Positions 6,152-7,529 of a stretch of DNA of 7,529 nt are shown piece by piece; positions within the stretch are counted from its first letter, which is position 1, and each line of letters begins with the position of its first letter. A program made the translations under genes and the position numbers. Origin of the DNA: Candidatus Fermentibacteraceae bacterium (GTDB taxonomy: Bacteria > Fermentibacterota > Fermentibacteria > Fermentibacterales > JCC-6); assembly GCA_029932015.1 (NCBI GenBank), contig JAOZQW010000102.1, forward strand, positions 1 through 7,529, given 5' to 3'. Under the pieces are notes generated by a model. It searched no databases. It was not told the origin of the DNA and saw nothing but the letters and a program-made list of their open reading frames with translations.

Positions 6152-7529
6152 TCACTCAACCAGCACGCAGTTCCTTGTCTCAACTCCCTGCTCTGTAACC
6201 AGCCTGATCACATAGCAGCCTGAAGGCAACACTCCAGCATCCCATATTGCTGTGTGCTCTCCCGCATCCATGACGGAGTTCTCTAGTTCTCCAACAAGCC
6301 GACCTGAGACATCGTACACCAATAGCGAGACCTGCATACTCTCCGGAAGGCTGTAGGTCACGATGAGGTTCGAAGTGAAGGGATTGGGCGAGAGATTATG
6401 CAGGATGACCGAAGCAGGGAAAGTGCTACCCTCCTCAATGCCGACTTCAGGTGCGTAGCGTATCAGGAGGCCACGGGCTCCCAACTCGAAGGACCAAGAC
6501 ATCCCTGCTGCAATGTATCCCCCCTGGGAGAGTTGCCTGACAGAGTGGATCTCTGCACACTCCTCCTCATAGACATAGTCCCCCCACTGCACACCGCCAC
6601 TGGATGAGTACTTCACGATCATCCCTGATACTTGCTCCCAAGGATGATCTGGATTGGGTGTATTGTATCCTCCGTAGACGTACCCACCGTCCATGGTGCC
6701 GTTGATCGAAACACCGTAGTTGAACCCGTACCCGGGTAGATATCCAGACCAGAGAAGGTTGCCGAGATCGTCGACATGAGCGATCTGGGGGTGGTAACTG
6801 GTGATAAGAGTGAAACAGTCATCAAGGGTTGAGAAGCACATATCAGGAGCTTTTTCATCTTCAAGTTCCTGGACGAGTGTTTCTCGGGTGAGGATACCAT
6901 TCATATCATAAGTCAGGATATGAGGTCCTCTACTTGAATCGGGGTGAATACGCCCGTACGTTAGAACCTTCAGACTGTCATTGATAAAAAGACTTCTTCT
7001 GGCCCAATTCACAGTGTGTTCACCCCAAATGTCCGTCCAGAGGGTGTCACCATTGGCATCAGTTCGCAGAATCCAGGCTTGCCCAAGATACGCTCCAGAA
7101 CCGTTAGCCCTCCCGGTTACCAGGAAGCCACCATCCGGAAGGAGGAGCACGCAGTAGCCATACTCGTTGGATTCAGCGATGTCGTAGATCCTTACCCATT
7201 CCTCCTCACCGTTCGCATCAAGCTTAGCCAGGAACAGAGCATAGTCAGAGCTTGATGAAGGTCTGCATGTACCGGTGGCAATGAAATCTCCGCCCGGAAG
7301 CTCCTCCACCCAGATCCCCTGCTGGTAGTAGTCATATCCTGAGATGCCAAACTCCCAGATAAGACTACCATCCGGATCGAACATGAACACGGATTTGTCT
7401 GGTCCTTCTCCCTCGCGTCCGGCTATGATGAAGTTCAGGTCTGATGTCTGATGAACATCGTTGAAATAGCTCCCGTGTGTTTCAGCCCAGAGCATGGTTG
7501 GTGGATCAAGCAGGTCAGTCTGTGCGAGA
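6152..7529 (-). CDS. Secreted beta-propeller-repeat protein with C-terminal sorting/FlgD-Ig domain (5' partial)
   Basis: The frame is open to the right edge, 11 codons beyond the ATG at 7495. The codons just before it read LAQTDLLDPPT, which looks like the end of a signal peptide (cut before Gln), so the true start is probably outside the window. Counting from that internal Met, about seven degenerate repeats of roughly 45-70 residues follow. The pattern is GGYIxxG ... xxxKxDxxGxxxW: for example IIAG/FDPDGSLIWEF, GGDFIATG/KLDANGEEEWVRIY, GGFLVTG/RTDANGDTLWTD, GGYVYGG/KYSSSGGVQWGDY and GGYIAAG/RYAPEVG. This matches beta-propeller-type repeats of secreted proteins. Residues about 364-447 (LSPNPF, VYDVSGRLV, LPSGCYVIRL, ending CVLVE) form a T9SS type A sorting-like or FlgD-Ig-like domain. 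The target of the protein is unknown. It is convergent with the deacetylase gene. Confidence 0.85.
   Translation of the reverse strand, partial: LAQTDLLDPPTMLWAETHGSYFNDVHQTSDLNFIIAGREGEGPDKSVFMFDPDGSLIWEFGISGYDYYQQGIWVEELPGGDFIATGTCRPSSSSDYALFLAKLDANGEEEWVRIYDIAESNEYGYCVLLLPDGGFLVTGRANGSGAYLGQAWILRTDANGDTLWTDIWGEHTVNWARRSLFINDSLKVLTYGRIHPDSSRGPHILTYDMNGILTRETLVQELEDEKAPDMCFSTLDDCFTLITSYHPQIAHVDDLGNLLWSGYLPGYGFNYGVSINGTMDGGYVYGGYNTPNPDHPWEQVSGMIVKYSSSGGVQWGDYVYEEECAEIHSVRQLSQGGYIAAGMSWSFELGARGLLIRYAPEVGIEEGSTFPASVILHNLSPNPFTSNLIVTYSLPESMQVSLLVYDVSGRLVGELENSVMDAGEHTAIWDAGVLPSGCYVIRLVTEQGVETRNCVLVE

Noticed and set aside
6130..6155. Possible stem-loop between the convergent genes (GTGATA/TATCAC)
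   Set aside because: The stem is only 6 bp with a 14-base loop, has low GC and no T-tract, and overlaps the stop of the minus gene, so it is too weak to call a terminator.
1..7529. RNA genes, CRISPR arrays, insertion sequences
   Set aside because: No clover-leaf, regularly spaced repeats, transposase motif or terminal inverted repeats were seen by eye. The window is almost fully covered by coding sequence.

Overview
The window looks like chromosomal DNA from a Gram-negative bacterium outside the well-studied groups. It is gene-dense, with moderately high GC. Two lipoproteins with lipoboxes, a predicted outer-membrane beta-barrel and a secreted protein ending in a FlgD/T9SS-type C-terminal domain together suggest a member of the wider FCB superphylum, possibly a candidate phylum such as Fermentibacteria, Eisenbacteria or Cloacimonadota. 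That placement is inference from protein style; no marker gene in the window settles it.

Positions 4400 to 1 (minus strand) form a tight five-gene operon-like run. In order of transcription it holds: a lipoprotein built like a HlyD/membrane-fusion adaptor; glucose-6-phosphate isomerase (pgi); an unrecognised exported protein predicted to be an outer-membrane beta-barrel; phosphoribosylglycinamide formyltransferase (purN); and the first 104 codons of an exported protein with an Ig-like region that runs off the left edge. Successive genes overlap by 13 bp, are separated by about 10 bp and 6 bp, then overlap by 16 bp. Translational coupling is therefore likely, and two cytoplasmic metabolic enzymes share a transcript with three envelope proteins.

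Positions 4440 to 6115 (plus strand) hold a divergent two-gene unit: a lipoprotein with a LamG/concanavalin-like beta-sandwich, then a secreted CE4 (NodB-type) polysaccharide deacetylase that starts in a 4-bp ATGA overlap. The pair probably binds and trims an envelope or extracellular polysaccharide. Only 39 bp separate the two divergent units if the start preferred here for the adaptor gene is right.

Positions 6152 to 7529 (minus strand) hold a convergent gene, cut at its 5' end by the window edge. Its product has about seven beta-propeller-type repeats followed by the C-terminal sorting/FlgD-Ig-like domain. No RNA gene, mobile element, CRISPR array or convincing terminator was seen. The clearest points of interest are the mixed metabolism/envelope operon, the adaptor lipoprotein without a visible pump, and the unrecognised beta-barrel. 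None of these alone shows a new system.
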